DNA of 64,000 nt from JAAXHH01 sp965225915 (lineage in GTDB: Bacteria > JAAXHH01), in contig OZ245326.1 of the NCBI GenBank assembly GCA_965225915.1, forward strand, positions 1,240,001 to 1,304,000, in the 5' to 3' direction. Both the position numbers and the translations under genes were made by a program. The notes beneath the pieces are model-generated. The model saw only the letters and a program-made list of their open reading frames with translations. It ran no database searches and was not told the DNA's origin. Positions 49,807 through 58,902 of the stretch are shown here, piece after piece. Positions within the stretch are counted from its first letter, which is position 1, and each line of letters begins with the position of its first letter.

Positions 49807-51063
49807 CTATTTCTTGGTGAAGACCAGGGTGCCTCTTTGGAGTCGGGAGACATCCGGAACGTTGGCGGCGACTACTACCTCGCTTTGGGGCACGAGGAAC
49901 ACGGTATCACTCTGGCGTAAGGCCTGGCGGCCGGCCCTGTTCAACGCGACCGGGGCATTGTAACGGACAAGCACCCGCGTCCCCGGCGGTATGCGGGACC
50001 AGCGGCGGACCTGCCTGCCGTGCTTAATCGTGCCCCTGGGAAAGATGTAGTAGGTGTCGGACCGCTTGTAGGCGGTACCGGCGATGTCAAAGGCCGTTGT
50101 TCCTCGTTCGATGACGGGTACAGTGGCCGTGATCGCCTGGACGTCTTCATTGCCTTCGCGGTTGAGATATACCTTCGTTCCGACCGGGATCCGGTCCCAG
50201 TTCCTGATTTTGTTCCCGCGGAGGACCGTTCCGTTTGGAAAGCGGTACACCGTCGTGACGTCGTTGTACTCACCCCGGGCGATACGCCATGCCGTGTTGC
50301 TTTTCGTGATGACGTTATTGGACAACTGGGCGACCACTTCGTCGAACTTCCTGCGATCGACAAGCCGAACCCTGGCTACATTGGTATCCGGGTCCGGTAT
50401 GAGCCTTCCCGCCTTCACGTCAGGATCGTAGAGTAAGCTGTTGCGCGAGTCCTTCGAATCCAAACCGGCTATCGTCCGGTTGAAATTGAAAACGCCGGGG
50501 TCTTTCTTGCGTCCACGGTGGGGTCTTTTTACCCACCGGTTCGGCCTGCCGTAGGCGACGCGGAAGTGCTCCAGCACGTTTCGATCCTGTATTCTGTAAA
50601 CTCGCTGCATCACTTCGATCAACCACTTGAGGGAACTGTACTGTGATGGAGTGAAGGCATCATTATGATATCCTACCAGTTCGATGCCGATAGAGTGACT
50701 GCTGATGTCCCTCAGTCCGTTCCACATGCTCAGGCCTGCGTGATTCGACCGGTACCTCTTGTCCAGGATCCGGTAGATTGTCCCGTTCCGGGCGACGAGG
50801 TAGTTGGAATGGCCCCTGCGCGAAAGCGTTCTCAATGCGCTCCTGAGACCGGATTCCGTGCTGTGTATGACGATGAAACGGGTGGATTTGCGGCTTCGTT
50901 TCTTGAAGGACCTGGGCAGGTGCTTCTGGTAGTCGATGACCCTGGGCGCCGCCTGGAGTACCACCGGTTCAAGGGAAACGGGCCAGAGAAGGGCCAGGCA
51001 GATGAACCAGACCGGCAAATGGACGATCCCGGGGGATCTGTACTTTTTCGGTATCAGGGTCAT
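49807..51063 (-). CDS. N-acetylmuramoyl-L-alanine amidase (Amidase_2 type), exported
   Basis: This 418-residue protein has an N-terminal signal or anchor sequence (IVHLPVWFICLALLWPVSLE). The amidase domain runs from FIVIHSTESGLRSALRTL (zinc His) through GHSNYLVARNGTIYRILD, SIGIELVGYH and NVLEHFRVAYGRPNRWVKR (His and Lys of the active site). The C-terminal half is a beta-rich repeat region with three similar modules, each with a TVYRFPNGTVLRGN or TYYIFPRGTIKHGR type hairpin followed by R-x-x-x-IP-x-GT. This is perhaps a wall-binding domain. It cuts peptide stems from peptidoglycan. Confidence 0.82.
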   Translation of the reverse strand: MTLIPKKYRSPGIVHLPVWFICLALLWPVSLEPVVLQAAPRVIDYQKHLPRSFKKRSRKSTRFIVIHSTESGLRSALRTLSRRGHSNYLVARNGTIYRILDKRYRSNHAGLSMWNGLRDISSHSIGIELVGYHNDAFTPSQYSSLKWLIEVMQRVYRIQDRNVLEHFRVAYGRPNRWVKRPHRGRKKDPGVFNFNRTIAGLDSKDSRNSLLYDPDVKAGRLIPDPDTNVARVRLVDRRKFDEVVAQLSNNVITKSNTAWRIARGEYNDVTTVYRFPNGTVLRGNKIRNWDRIPVGTKVYLNREGNEDVQAITATVPVIERGTTAFDIAGTAYKRSDTYYIFPRGTIKHGRQVRRWSRIPPGTRVLVRYNAPVALNRAGRQALRQSDTVFLVPQSEVVVAANVPDVSRLQRGTLVFTKK

Positions 51064-51094
51064 CGTGTAATCATGTTAACTATCATTCGTGAAT

Positions 51095-51180
51095 GGCGTA
51101 CTTCCGGTTCGCGAATCGCATGCTACCAGTGCGCGAGCAATGCACTACTTGTTCGCGAGCAACACATTACCAGTTCGTGA
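51095..51180. repeat. Degenerate 22-bp tandem repeat
   Basis: Four successive units begin TACTTCC, TACCAGT, TACTTGT and TACCAGT, with shared cores GTTCGCGA or GTGCGCGAGCAA. They are about 25, 22, 22 and 20 bases long. The array fills the gap between the amidase gene and the dehydratase gene and runs into the last codons of the latter. Confidence 0.7.
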
Positions 51181-52300
51181 AGGATCCATCTTCCCGGTGC
51201 AGTATGGGGCCCCGGGACGAGCGATACGGAGACCGTCTCGCCGCGTCTTCGTCGAATTCCACCCCCAGGCCCGGACGGTCGGGGGGCAACAGGTAGCCTT
51301 CTTTCCATTCGACCTGAACGGGACAAACATCCTGCAGCATACCTGGAAGTCTGGGCAGTTCCTGCACGCCGAAGTTTGACGACGCCAGGCTCAGGTGCAG
51401 ACAGGCCGCCGTGGACACGGGACCGAGCGGATTGTGCGGCGCCAAGTCGATATAGTGGGTCTCGCACCAGCCGGCGACTTTTCGCGCTTCGGTCAGTCCG
51501 CCCACGAGGCATACGTCGACTCGGGCATAGTTGATCAGGTCTTCTTCGATCAGTTCCCTGAATTCCCACTTGCTGGTATAGTGCTCGCCTACACCAAGAG
51601 GTACGGCAACGTGCTGCCGGAGCATCCGGTAGGACGCCTGGTTTTCGGAACGCAGGGGATCTTCCACGAAAAATGGCCGGAAGGGTTCGACGGCGCGGCA
51701 TAAAGCGATCGCTTCGGGCGGGTCGAGACGGGTGTGTATATCGCACAGCAGTTCCACCTCGTCGCCCAATCCTTCCCTCAGCGTCCGGAACTGTTCGATA
51801 CACCTGCGCACAGCCCGCGTAGGTTCCAGTACATTGCCCTCGTGGGGCAAGCCCCAGCGGATGAACTTCCAACCTTCCTCCATCCTGCATCGGGCCTGGT
51901 CGATCAGATCTTCGGCGGGCCCGTCGCCGCCACAGTGCGTATAACAGACCACCTTGTCCCGGCACAGGCCGCCAAGCAACTCGTAGACGGGGACGCCGAG
52001 CGCCTTGCCGTGGATGTCCCAAAGCGCGATGTCAATGGCGCTGATCGCGGCGGAAAGGGCGTGGGCGCCTGGAAAAAACCCGCCGCGGAACATCACCTGC
52101 CACAGGTGTTCCTTGCGGGTCGGATCCTGGCCGATGAGCCTGTCTCGGAGGGCGTGGACGATCTCCTTAACGGCCAATTCGCACCACGTCAGGCCGCTTT
52201 CGCCTATGCCGTAAATGCCTTCGTCCGTCTCTACCTTGACGAAGAGATAGTTTCGGTTACCGCCCCAGACCGGAAAGACTTTGATATCGGAAATGCGCAT
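51167..52300 (-). CDS. Enolase-superfamily sugar-acid dehydratase (mandelate racemase/galactonate dehydratase-like)
   Basis: The 377-residue protein begins MRISDIKVFPVWGGNRNYLF, the capping domain. Barrel motifs are AIDIALWDIHGKALGVPVYE, LLCDIHTRLDPPEA (metal Asp followed by an IHTR element as in galactonate dehydratase-like enzymes), FFVEDPLRSEN (metal Glu), PLGVGEHYTSKWEF (metal Glu plus His) and DLAPHNPLGPVSTAA (catalytic His). These match the DgoD/MR group that dehydrates aldonic acids. The exact sugar acid is unknown. It overlaps the tandem repeat at its 3' end, which may have altered the last residues. Downstream of msrB by 58 bp. Confidence 0.87.
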   Translation of the reverse strand: MRISDIKVFPVWGGNRNYLFVKVETDEGIYGIGESGLTWCELAVKEIVHALRDRLIGQDPTRKEHLWQVMFRGGFFPGAHALSAAISAIDIALWDIHGKALGVPVYELLGGLCRDKVVCYTHCGGDGPAEDLIDQARCRMEEGWKFIRWGLPHEGNVLEPTRAVRRCIEQFRTLREGLGDEVELLCDIHTRLDPPEAIALCRAVEPFRPFFVEDPLRSENQASYRMLRQHVAVPLGVGEHYTSKWEFRELIEEDLINYARVDVCLVGGLTEARKVAGWCETHYIDLAPHNPLGPVSTAACLHLSLASSNFGVQELPRLPGMLQDVCPVQVEWKEGYLLPPDRPGLGVEFDEDAARRSPYRSSRGPILHREDGSFTNW

Positions 52301-52358
52301 GGGAATCGAAGATACCTACTCTTTACCGGGAGCCTGCCAGTCGCGCTTTGACGGGAAC

Positions 52359-52919
52359 CTACTTCTCGGACTCGAAATCCAGGGAAGCGGAATTCATGCA
52401 GTATCGAAGACCCGTGGGTTTCGGTCCGTCGGTGAACACGTGGCCCAGGTGGGCGTCGCACCGCTTGCACAACACCTCGGTGCGTATCATGCCGAAACTG
52501 ACATCCTTCTTCTCATCGATGTTCTCTTCGGCTACAGGCTCGTAGAAACTCGGCCAGCCCGTTCCGGATTCGAACTTGGTCTCGGAAGAGAACAGCGGCG
52601 TGCCGCAACCGATGCACTTGTAGACACCTTCCTCGTAGTGCTTGTTGTACTGGCCCGTAAAGGCCCGCTCCGTGCCCTGCCTCCGGGTGACGTTGTACTG
52701 TTCGTCGGAAAGCTGCTTTTTCCATTCCTCTTTGGTCTTGACCACTTTATCCACCGTAACAGCTCCTTTCTTCGTACCATCGGACGCGACCTCGACGATG
52801 GTCACTTTTTCGGTCTCCCCGGACTTGTCCTGGGCCACCGCTTCGTCCTGTATCGACATGCCCGAATTGCAAGCGGCCACGAAGGCAAACACGGATATGG
52901 TTGCTAGCATTCTGTACAT
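52359..52919 (-). CDS. msrB: Peptide-methionine (R)-S-oxide reductase, lipoprotein form
   Basis: The 186-residue protein has a lipoprotein signal (MLATISVFAFVAAC, lipobox Cys17), a charged linker, then the MsrB domain starting EWKKQLSDEQYNVTRRQGTE. Zinc Cys pairs are YKCIGCGTPLFSS and VLCKRCDAHLGHVF, SGTGWPSFYEP is the substrate loop, and the catalytic Cys is in RYCMNSASLDF. It reduces methionine-R-sulfoxide in periplasmic proteins. It sits 33 bp after glyA on the same strand. Reductant supply in the envelope is not evident from neighbours. Confidence 0.93.
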   Translation of the reverse strand: MYRMLATISVFAFVAACNSGMSIQDEAVAQDKSGETEKVTIVEVASDGTKKGAVTVDKVVKTKEEWKKQLSDEQYNVTRRQGTERAFTGQYNKHYEEGVYKCIGCGTPLFSSETKFESGTGWPSFYEPVAEENIDEKKDVSFGMIRTEVLCKRCDAHLGHVFTDGPKPTGLRYCMNSASLDFESEK

Positions 52920-52952
52920 AACACTACCTCCCGGTCAACGAACGTGCTTCGG

Positions 52953-54242
52953 CTACCCCGTGCTCAACTCCTGCATCAGCGCCGCCTCGGTCGTGGATAT
53001 CCCCGGGACGGGAAAACCGGCGCAGAGTTCTTTGACCTCATCATGGATCGACGACAGTTTCTCGTCGTTCCCGTGGTTTTCAATCGCCGCGTTGATCCAG
53101 CCGGCGATCATCTCCATCTCTGGTTCTTTCATTCCCCTCGTAGTGGCCGCAGGCGTGCCGATACGTATCCCGCTTGGACTGAAGGGTGACCTCGTATCAT
53201 AGGGCACCGAGTTCTTGTTTACGGTCAACCCGGCTTTATCGAGGGCCGTTTCGGCGTCTTTTCCAATGATGCCCTTGTTGGCCAGATCGACAAGCACGAG
53301 ATGGTTGTCGGTCCCGCCGGAAACGAGATCGAAACCGTGCTCGAGCATCGACTCGGCCAGGGTCTTCGCGTTGGACACGATCTGGCGGGCGTAGTCTTTG
53401 AACTCCGGACGCATGGCTTCCTTGAAGGCAAGGGCCTTCGCGGCCGTGATGTGATCATGCGGTCCGCCCTGCAGGCCGGGGAACACGGCCCGGTCGATAT
53501 CCTTGGCGTATTTCTTGTGACACATGATGATCGCGCTGCGAGGACCCCGAAGCGTCTTGTGGGTGGTCGTCGTAACGACATCGGTGAAGGGCAGCGGACT
53601 GGGATGGACTTCGCCGACAATGAGGCCCGATACATGGGAAATATCCGCCATCGGCACGGCGCCGACCTCGTCGGCAATGGCCTTGAACGCCGCAAAGTCT
53701 AACTGCCGCGGATAGGCCGTGGCACCGGAGATGATAAGCTTCGGCCGGTGTTCAAGGGCCAGGGCGCGGACCTCGTCCATATCGATGCGTCCCGTATCCT
53801 TGCGAACGCCGTAGGAGACGACATGATAGGACTTGCCGGAGTAGTTGACGTGCAGACCGTGGGTCAGATGACCGCCCTGGTCGAGCTTCATGCCCATGAT
53901 CGTGTCGCCGTAGTTCAGCAGGCCGAACATGACCGCGGTATTGGCCGGGCTGCCCGAATAGCACTGGACGTTGACGTGTTCGGCGCCAAAAAGCGTCTTG
54001 GCCCTTCTCCGGGCCAGGTTTTCGATCTTGTCTATGTACTGCTGCCCGCCGTAGTACCGCTTGCCGGGGTAGCCTTCCGAATACTTGTTCGTGAGTATGG
54101 ATCCCATGGCTTCCAGAATAGCCGGCGAGACGTAGTTCTCGGAGGGGATGAGTTCGATCCCATCCCGCTGCCGTTCCCTTTCGGCGATCAGCAGTTCGTA
54201 AAGTTCTTCATCCCGTTGCTGTACAGCGGTAAAGTCCTGCAT
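52953..54242 (-). CDS. glyA: Serine hydroxymethyltransferase
   Basis: The product has 429 residues from ATG 54242, where GGAG lies 6 bases upstream. Longer in-frame starts at 54254 and 54290 lack this. Motifs are IELIPSENYVSPAILEAMGS, NKYSEGYPGKRYYGG, VVTTTTHKTLRGPRSAII with the PLP Lys, and ADISHVSGLIVGEVHPSP. It converts serine and tetrahydrofolate to glycine and methylene-THF. I looked for a glycine riboswitch upstream and saw none. It begins a minus run including msrB and the dehydratase gene. Confidence 0.95.
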   Translation of the reverse strand: MQDFTAVQQRDEELYELLIAERERQRDGIELIPSENYVSPAILEAMGSILTNKYSEGYPGKRYYGGQQYIDKIENLARRRAKTLFGAEHVNVQCYSGSPANTAVMFGLLNYGDTIMGMKLDQGGHLTHGLHVNYSGKSYHVVSYGVRKDTGRIDMDEVRALALEHRPKLIISGATAYPRQLDFAAFKAIADEVGAVPMADISHVSGLIVGEVHPSPLPFTDVVTTTTHKTLRGPRSAIIMCHKKYAKDIDRAVFPGLQGGPHDHITAAKALAFKEAMRPEFKDYARQIVSNAKTLAESMLEHGFDLVSGGTDNHLVLVDLANKGIIGKDAETALDKAGLTVNKNSVPYDTRSPFSPSGIRIGTPAATTRGMKEPEMEMIAGWINAAIENHGNDEKLSSIHDEVKELCAGFPVPGISTTEAALMQELSTG

Positions 54243-54424
54243 TCTGGACTCCATGTCCGTGGCCGCCCGACAAATTTCGACCGGCGACAAACGGCGTGTC
54301 GATCCGTTTTCGGACCCTGAACGGCGGTGGTTCTAAAACGCCGCGACTCCCGTTTTATAGTAAGAAAATCGGCAATCGCATGCAAGGGAAAAGGGGTCGG
54401 CAGTGCGAGCGGGATAGATCGAGA

Positions 54425-55909
54425 CTACTTCTGCAACATGCCCGTCGCGCTAACGGTAAAGGCCACGAGGAGCACCACCGTGGAGAGCACGCCGGCCACG
54501 AGCATGGCGGGACGGGTACGGTAGGCCGGGGGAAGCTTGAAGTTCAGGTAGACGGCCGTGAGGCAGATCAGTCCCACACCCAGGTTGGTCGCCAGGAGGG
54601 CCACGAGTTGGGTTATCAGGTCGAAGCTGATGTCGCTCCAGATCGCCACGCTGGAAGAGACGAAGAACCAGGTCACGATGAAGGTCTGCAACCGGCGGTA
54701 GGAATACGACGCGAACCGCGGCCAGACGCCCGTCAGAAACTCGTGGGTGAACCGGGTGAAGGCTTCCGGTATGGTCGCCAGCGTGCCCCAGAGGGCCGCG
54801 AGAATGGCCACGTAGTATACGGGTATCAATGCGCCGTGGATCTGCGCCCATATGGAAGATTGACGCGTCAGCAGGTCCCACGCGTTGCCGGGAAGCACCG
54901 TCTGCCGCGGGTACAGCACAACCGCCCCGGCGATCATGAAGGAGGCGGTGACGATGAAGAGCACAAGCGCCCCCATCGAGACATCCCATTTAAGCGGCGC
55001 CAACAGCAGGCGCATGCGCTTCACCTCGCCGGGATCCTCGTTGAGGTAGCGTATCTTGAGCGTACGGTCGACCTGCGCGCCCAGCCGCTCCACGTCTGGA
55101 TGTTTCGTCAAACCCCAACCCCGGTGTCCGACCCAGCCGGCATAGGCCAGGTACGTGCACAACGTGCCGCCCACGTATCCGAAGACGGTGACGATGTTGA
55201 GGAAGTAGTCATTCCTCGCGGCGGGCGGAGCCCATTCCTGGGCCGCCGGGAAACTCCCCACAGAGAGCGTGCCGAACAAGATGCCGCTCAGACTGGGCCA
55301 CACGATTATCGTGGCCAGGATCGTACCCACGACGAGGATGCCGCATATGAGGATCTGCTGTTTCTCCAGAAGATCGTAAGACATGAGCAGGCTCAACCCC
55401 ACGGCCAGTCCCAGGAAGACCGTGGTGACCATGTTTTCCCAGAAAGTGCCCGATGCGCCTGCCAGCACCGAATCAGACAGGATGTGAACAACGAGGTTTC
55501 CGCAGGGTTTGGCCACGGCGGTCAGCGCCAGGCTGAGGGCAAGCAGTTCGATGGTCAGCAACGTAAGGATGAACCATCCCCGCGGTCCCGGCAACTTCGC
55601 CATCACGTGGCCGAAGGGTTGACCGCTCACCGCCGTGAAGCGGCCCAGCAGGTACGTGACCGTGATCCCCTTGACCAGCACACTCAGCAGGATAAGCCAG
55701 AGCAGGCCGTACTCGGCCCAGGCGCCAACACCCGTAACCAGGATGGTCTCCCCGGCGCCTACGGCAATGGAGGCCACCATCGCCGCCGGTCCGAAGAAAC
55801 CCAGCATAAGCTTGAATTTCTTCCAGGACCACGGTTCCGAGTAAACACCGGCAGGTTCGGGAATGGATATGGTTTCGTAGGAATTGGAAGGATTGGCTGG
55901 TTCGTTCAT
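54425..55909 (-). CDS. Nramp-related membrane transporter
   Basis: The 494-residue protein has a ~35-residue hydrophilic N-terminus, then about eleven helices. GFFGPAAMVASIAVGAGETI occupies the place of the Nramp first helix, whose metal-binding DPGN motif is not present. The sixth-helix metal motif (MPH) is likewise not visible, where YVGGTLCTYLAYAGWVGHRG is read. This subgroup therefore probably does not move Mn/Fe in the classical way. A cytoplasmic loop of about 60 residues (KHPDVERLGAQVDRTLKIRY) splits the helices. Substrate is unknown. It is 182 bp upstream of glyA on the same strand. Confidence 0.75.
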   Translation of the reverse strand: MNEPANPSNSYETISIPEPAGVYSEPWSWKKFKLMLGFFGPAAMVASIAVGAGETILVTGVGAWAEYGLLWLILLSVLVKGITVTYLLGRFTAVSGQPFGHVMAKLPGPRGWFILTLLTIELLALSLALTAVAKPCGNLVVHILSDSVLAGASGTFWENMVTTVFLGLAVGLSLLMSYDLLEKQQILICGILVVGTILATIIVWPSLSGILFGTLSVGSFPAAQEWAPPAARNDYFLNIVTVFGYVGGTLCTYLAYAGWVGHRGWGLTKHPDVERLGAQVDRTLKIRYLNEDPGEVKRMRLLLAPLKWDVSMGALVLFIVTASFMIAGAVVLYPRQTVLPGNAWDLLTRQSSIWAQIHGALIPVYYVAILAALWGTLATIPEAFTRFTHEFLTGVWPRFASYSYRRLQTFIVTWFFVSSSVAIWSDISFDLITQLVALLATNLGVGLICLTAVYLNFKLPPAYRTRPAMLVAGVLSTVVLLVAFTVSATGMLQK

Positions 55910-56147
55910 GGAAATGAAATGATATGGTCATGAAGCCGTCACATCAAGGCTTAATACTAACGGTATTGCAAATGGCATATCAAAACTGGCGACCCGCTAA
56001 ACCCAAAAACAGTTGTCCACAAAACCCTGTTTCAACAGCTCTGCCCATTGTATAATCAACTCATACACTCCTCGTGTACCGATGCGGATGATCCCACCGA
56101 CTATCTGCACCGGTCCGGATCCGAATCCGGTCGTTGAAAGGAAGCCA

Positions 56148-57713
56148 ATGATGGACACCGGTCGTAAAGATAAATCAGCGCACGCAAACGGATCGATGCC
56201 CGGGTCATATGGCCGGGAAGCCCTGACCCGAAGAGCTTTTCTAAAGCAGGCGGCCTTCGTGGCCGCGGCAATGGCCGCCCCTTTCCCCGTCCTGGCGGAT
56301 CCGTACGCGCCACAGACGCAGGCCGCAATACGGAACGGCGTGCGCCCGGTCCGGGTTTCCGGTCGTGTAACGGCGGGAAACATGGGTCTTGGCGGCGTAG
56401 CGGTCACGGACGGTTTGACGGTTACTGCTACGGACGCGGGCGGACGCTTCGAAATCGTTTCCAATACACTCCAGTCCTTCGTATCGATCAGCACACCCGA
56501 CGGATACGCCATTCCGCTCAATCCAAGCGGTACGGCCGCCTTCTACCGGCCGATCAGGCCGGACCGGTCGGGAGAGATGGCCGCACGCTTCGATCTCGCG
56601 GCGCTGGATGGATCGGATGAGCGCCACGGGTTCCTGGTGCTCGCCGATCCCCAGACCCAGGATGCCTACGAAATGGCACTCTTCCACGCCGAGACGGTTC
56701 CGGATGTGCAGCAGACCGCCGCCGCACTCGCCGACCGACGGCTTTTCGGGGTGGGCTGCGGAGACATCATGTTCGACGATCTGACCATGTACCCCGAATA
56801 CGAACGAGGCGTGTCAAGCATGGGCATGCCCTTCTTCCAGGTCGTCGGCAACCATGATTTGGACTTCGGTCCGTCCGACGATGGATCCGTACGTACGTTC
56901 TCCCGCCACTTCGGACCAAACTTCTATTCCTTCGACCGCGGGGAGATCCACTACATCGTGCTGGACAACGTGTTCTGGCACGGCAAAGGCTATATCGGGT
57001 ACGTAACCGACGATCAGCTCAACTGGCTCACCCAGGATCTGGCCCTCATCGAACCCGGCAGGACGGTGGTGGTGTTCAATCACATTCCGAACTACACCAC
57101 GCGTCACCAGCGAACGGGGGACACCAATCCGTCCATATCGAGCACGACTGTGAACCGCGAGCGCATGTACCGACTACTTGAACCCTACAGCGCCCACGTG
57201 TATGCCGGCCATGTGCACGAACACGAGCACATTTTCGAAGGCGGAATTCACGAAATCGTCCAGGGCACGGTCTGCGGCGCGTGGTGGAGCGGTCCGATCT
57301 GCTGGGATGGTACGCCCAACGGTTACGGCGTTTACGAGGTGAACGGATCAGACATTTCCTGGCGCTACAAGTCAGCGGGTTTGGATGAAAACCACCAGAT
57401 GCGCGTGTATCCTCGGGGCAGCGATCCCAGGGCGCCGGACGAGATCGTCGCGAATATCTGGGACTGGGAGCCCGGATGGCGTGTCGTCTGGTATGAAGAC
57501 GGCATGCGGAAAGGCGCGATGGCCAGGCGGCCCGGAACGGATCCCCTGGCGGAATCGCTGCACAGAGGGTCTGACATACCCGAACGACGCCCCTGGGTGG
57601 AACCTGTACCTACGAACCACCTGTTCTACGCGCCTGCTTCACCCGATGCCGGGAAGGTGGTTGTCGAGGCTACGGACCGCTTCGGCAGGACGTATACGAG
57701 TACCTTGAGCTGA
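56148..57713 (+). CDS. Tat-exported calcineurin-like metallophosphoesterase
   Basis: The product has 521 residues from ATG 56148, with AAGGAAG upstream. The frame is open further back but without signals. A twin-Arg signal (TRRAFLKQAAFVAAAMAAPF) directs it to the periplasm. An N-terminal carboxypeptidase-regulatory-like beta domain (VSGRVTAGNMGLGGVAVTDG) is followed by the phosphoesterase domain. Metal motifs are LVLADPQTQD, GCGDIMFD, VVGNHDLDFG, VVFNHIPNY and YAGHVHEHEH. A C-terminal beta domain holds IWDWEPGWRVVWYEDG. The layout matches the CpdB-unrelated 'phosphohydrolase with N- and C-terminal domains' group. The substrate is not known. Confidence 0.87.
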   Translation: MMDTGRKDKSAHANGSMPGSYGREALTRRAFLKQAAFVAAAMAAPFPVLADPYAPQTQAAIRNGVRPVRVSGRVTAGNMGLGGVAVTDGLTVTATDAGGRFEIVSNTLQSFVSISTPDGYAIPLNPSGTAAFYRPIRPDRSGEMAARFDLAALDGSDERHGFLVLADPQTQDAYEMALFHAETVPDVQQTAAALADRRLFGVGCGDIMFDDLTMYPEYERGVSSMGMPFFQVVGNHDLDFGPSDDGSVRTFSRHFGPNFYSFDRGEIHYIVLDNVFWHGKGYIGYVTDDQLNWLTQDLALIEPGRTVVVFNHIPNYTTRHQRTGDTNPSISSTTVNRERMYRLLEPYSAHVYAGHVHEHEHIFEGGIHEIVQGTVCGAWWSGPICWDGTPNGYGVYEVNGSDISWRYKSAGLDENHQMRVYPRGSDPRAPDEIVANIWDWEPGWRVVWYEDGMRKGAMARRPGTDPLAESLHRGSDIPERRPWVEPVPTNHLFYAPASPDAGKVVVEATDRFGRTYTSTLS

Positions 57714-57862
57714 GGTATCTTCAGGGATCCGCGACCCTATCGAATTGAATAAAATCCAATCAAGTTGAACTGAAACCCGATCATGAATTAAAACCAGAAC
57801 ACGTTAACCTGGTGATCAGTAAAACATAGAAAACGACACCGCCAGATTCAAGGGAGAACACC

Positions 57863-58816
57863 ATGTCGAGCAATGGACTGACCAGTCCCTTTGACATAAA
57901 GGACCAGGGATACTTCTGGCTCAAGGGCAACCTGCATTCCCATACCACGAATTCCGACGGAAAACCGTCACCGCAGGAACGTCTGGACGGCTACGTCAAC
58001 CAGGGATACGATTTCCTGTGTATTTCCGACCACTACACGATCACCCGCATCGATTCCGTCAGCGCACCGGTCGATTTCGTGCTGGTGCAGGGCGCGGAAG
58101 TGCATCCCGAAAATCCCTTCGGCGGCCAGACCCACCATTTCCTGGCCTACAACATTGACGAGGACATGGATACTAAAAGCATGCCGCCGCAACACGTGAT
58201 CGACGAGGTCAGGAGACAGGGCGGATCGATCTGGCTCGCCCATCCCCACTGGAGTTCGGTCAACATCCTCCGGGATACCCTGCCCTTGAACGGATTGGCC
58301 GGCGTCGAAGTATTTAACACCACCTGCCGTTGCGCGGGACGGGGCGAGTCCTCCGTGCACTGGGACGACTGGATGGACCTGCTGGACAGGCCGATCCCCG
58401 CCCTGGCAAACGACGATTCCCACGCGCTTGAATCGGATAACCGGGATACCTACCAGGGATGGAACATGGTCAAGGTCAGGGAACGCTCGGCAAAGGCGAT
58501 CATCGACGCGCTGGAGAAGGGCTGCGCCTACGTCAGTACCGGCCCCGAAATCCATGACATCCAACTGCGCCGCGTCGACGACCGGGGTGATGGGAACCGG
58601 GTAGTCGAAGCCACGGTCCGGTGTACGGAGGCCCGTCGTATTCACGCCATATGTGACTCAACCGGCACGGAGTACCGGGATAAGGCCGGCGGCACCTTCG
58701 AGCAGGTCACTTTCAGGTTGCGGCCCAATTCCCGCTGGGCGCGCTTTGAAGTCGTCGCGCCCGATGGCGCCAAGGCCTGGTCGAACCCCATGGACCTGGT
58801 TACGGTGGGGAGATAG
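57863..58816 (+). CDS. CehA/McbA-type PHP-domain metallohydrolase
   Basis: The 317-residue protein begins with a PHP metal site: KGNLHSHTTNSDG (His-x-His), FLCISDHYTI (Asp-His), VQGAEVHPEN (Glu-x-His), SIWLAHPHWSS and LANDDSHAL (Asp-x-His). A C-terminal beta domain follows. GGGAGAAC lies just before ATG 57863. The PHP family includes the carbaryl hydrolase CehA and phosphoesterases, so it is a trinuclear-metal hydrolase of undefined substrate. There is no signal peptide. It follows the Tat phosphoesterase by 149 AT-rich bases, and the two could form one catabolic unit. Confidence 0.88.
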   Translation: MSSNGLTSPFDIKDQGYFWLKGNLHSHTTNSDGKPSPQERLDGYVNQGYDFLCISDHYTITRIDSVSAPVDFVLVQGAEVHPENPFGGQTHHFLAYNIDEDMDTKSMPPQHVIDEVRRQGGSIWLAHPHWSSVNILRDTLPLNGLAGVEVFNTTCRCAGRGESSVHWDDWMDLLDRPIPALANDDSHALESDNRDTYQGWNMVKVRERSAKAIIDALEKGCAYVSTGPEIHDIQLRRVDDRGDGNRVVEATVRCTEARRIHAICDSTGTEYRDKAGGTFEQVTFRLRPNSRWARFEVVAPDGAKAWSNPMDLVTVGR

Positions 58817-58902
58817 CGGGGCTTCCCGGTTAACCAAAGCGTCGCCGGCACGGAAACCGAACAGCATCCCGCCTTCATCGGCGACACGGGGCCTATGTGA
58901 AG

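Noticed and set aside
54243..54424. Glycine riboswitch upstream of glyA
   Set aside because: I could not see the paired glycine aptamer core. The gap holds only a weak hairpin.
54296..55933. 545-codon open frame on +, antisense to the Nramp-like gene
   Set aside because: Its product is Arg/Gly/His-rich without domains, and the opposite strand encodes a clear membrane transporter. Long antisense frames are common in GC-rich coding sequence.
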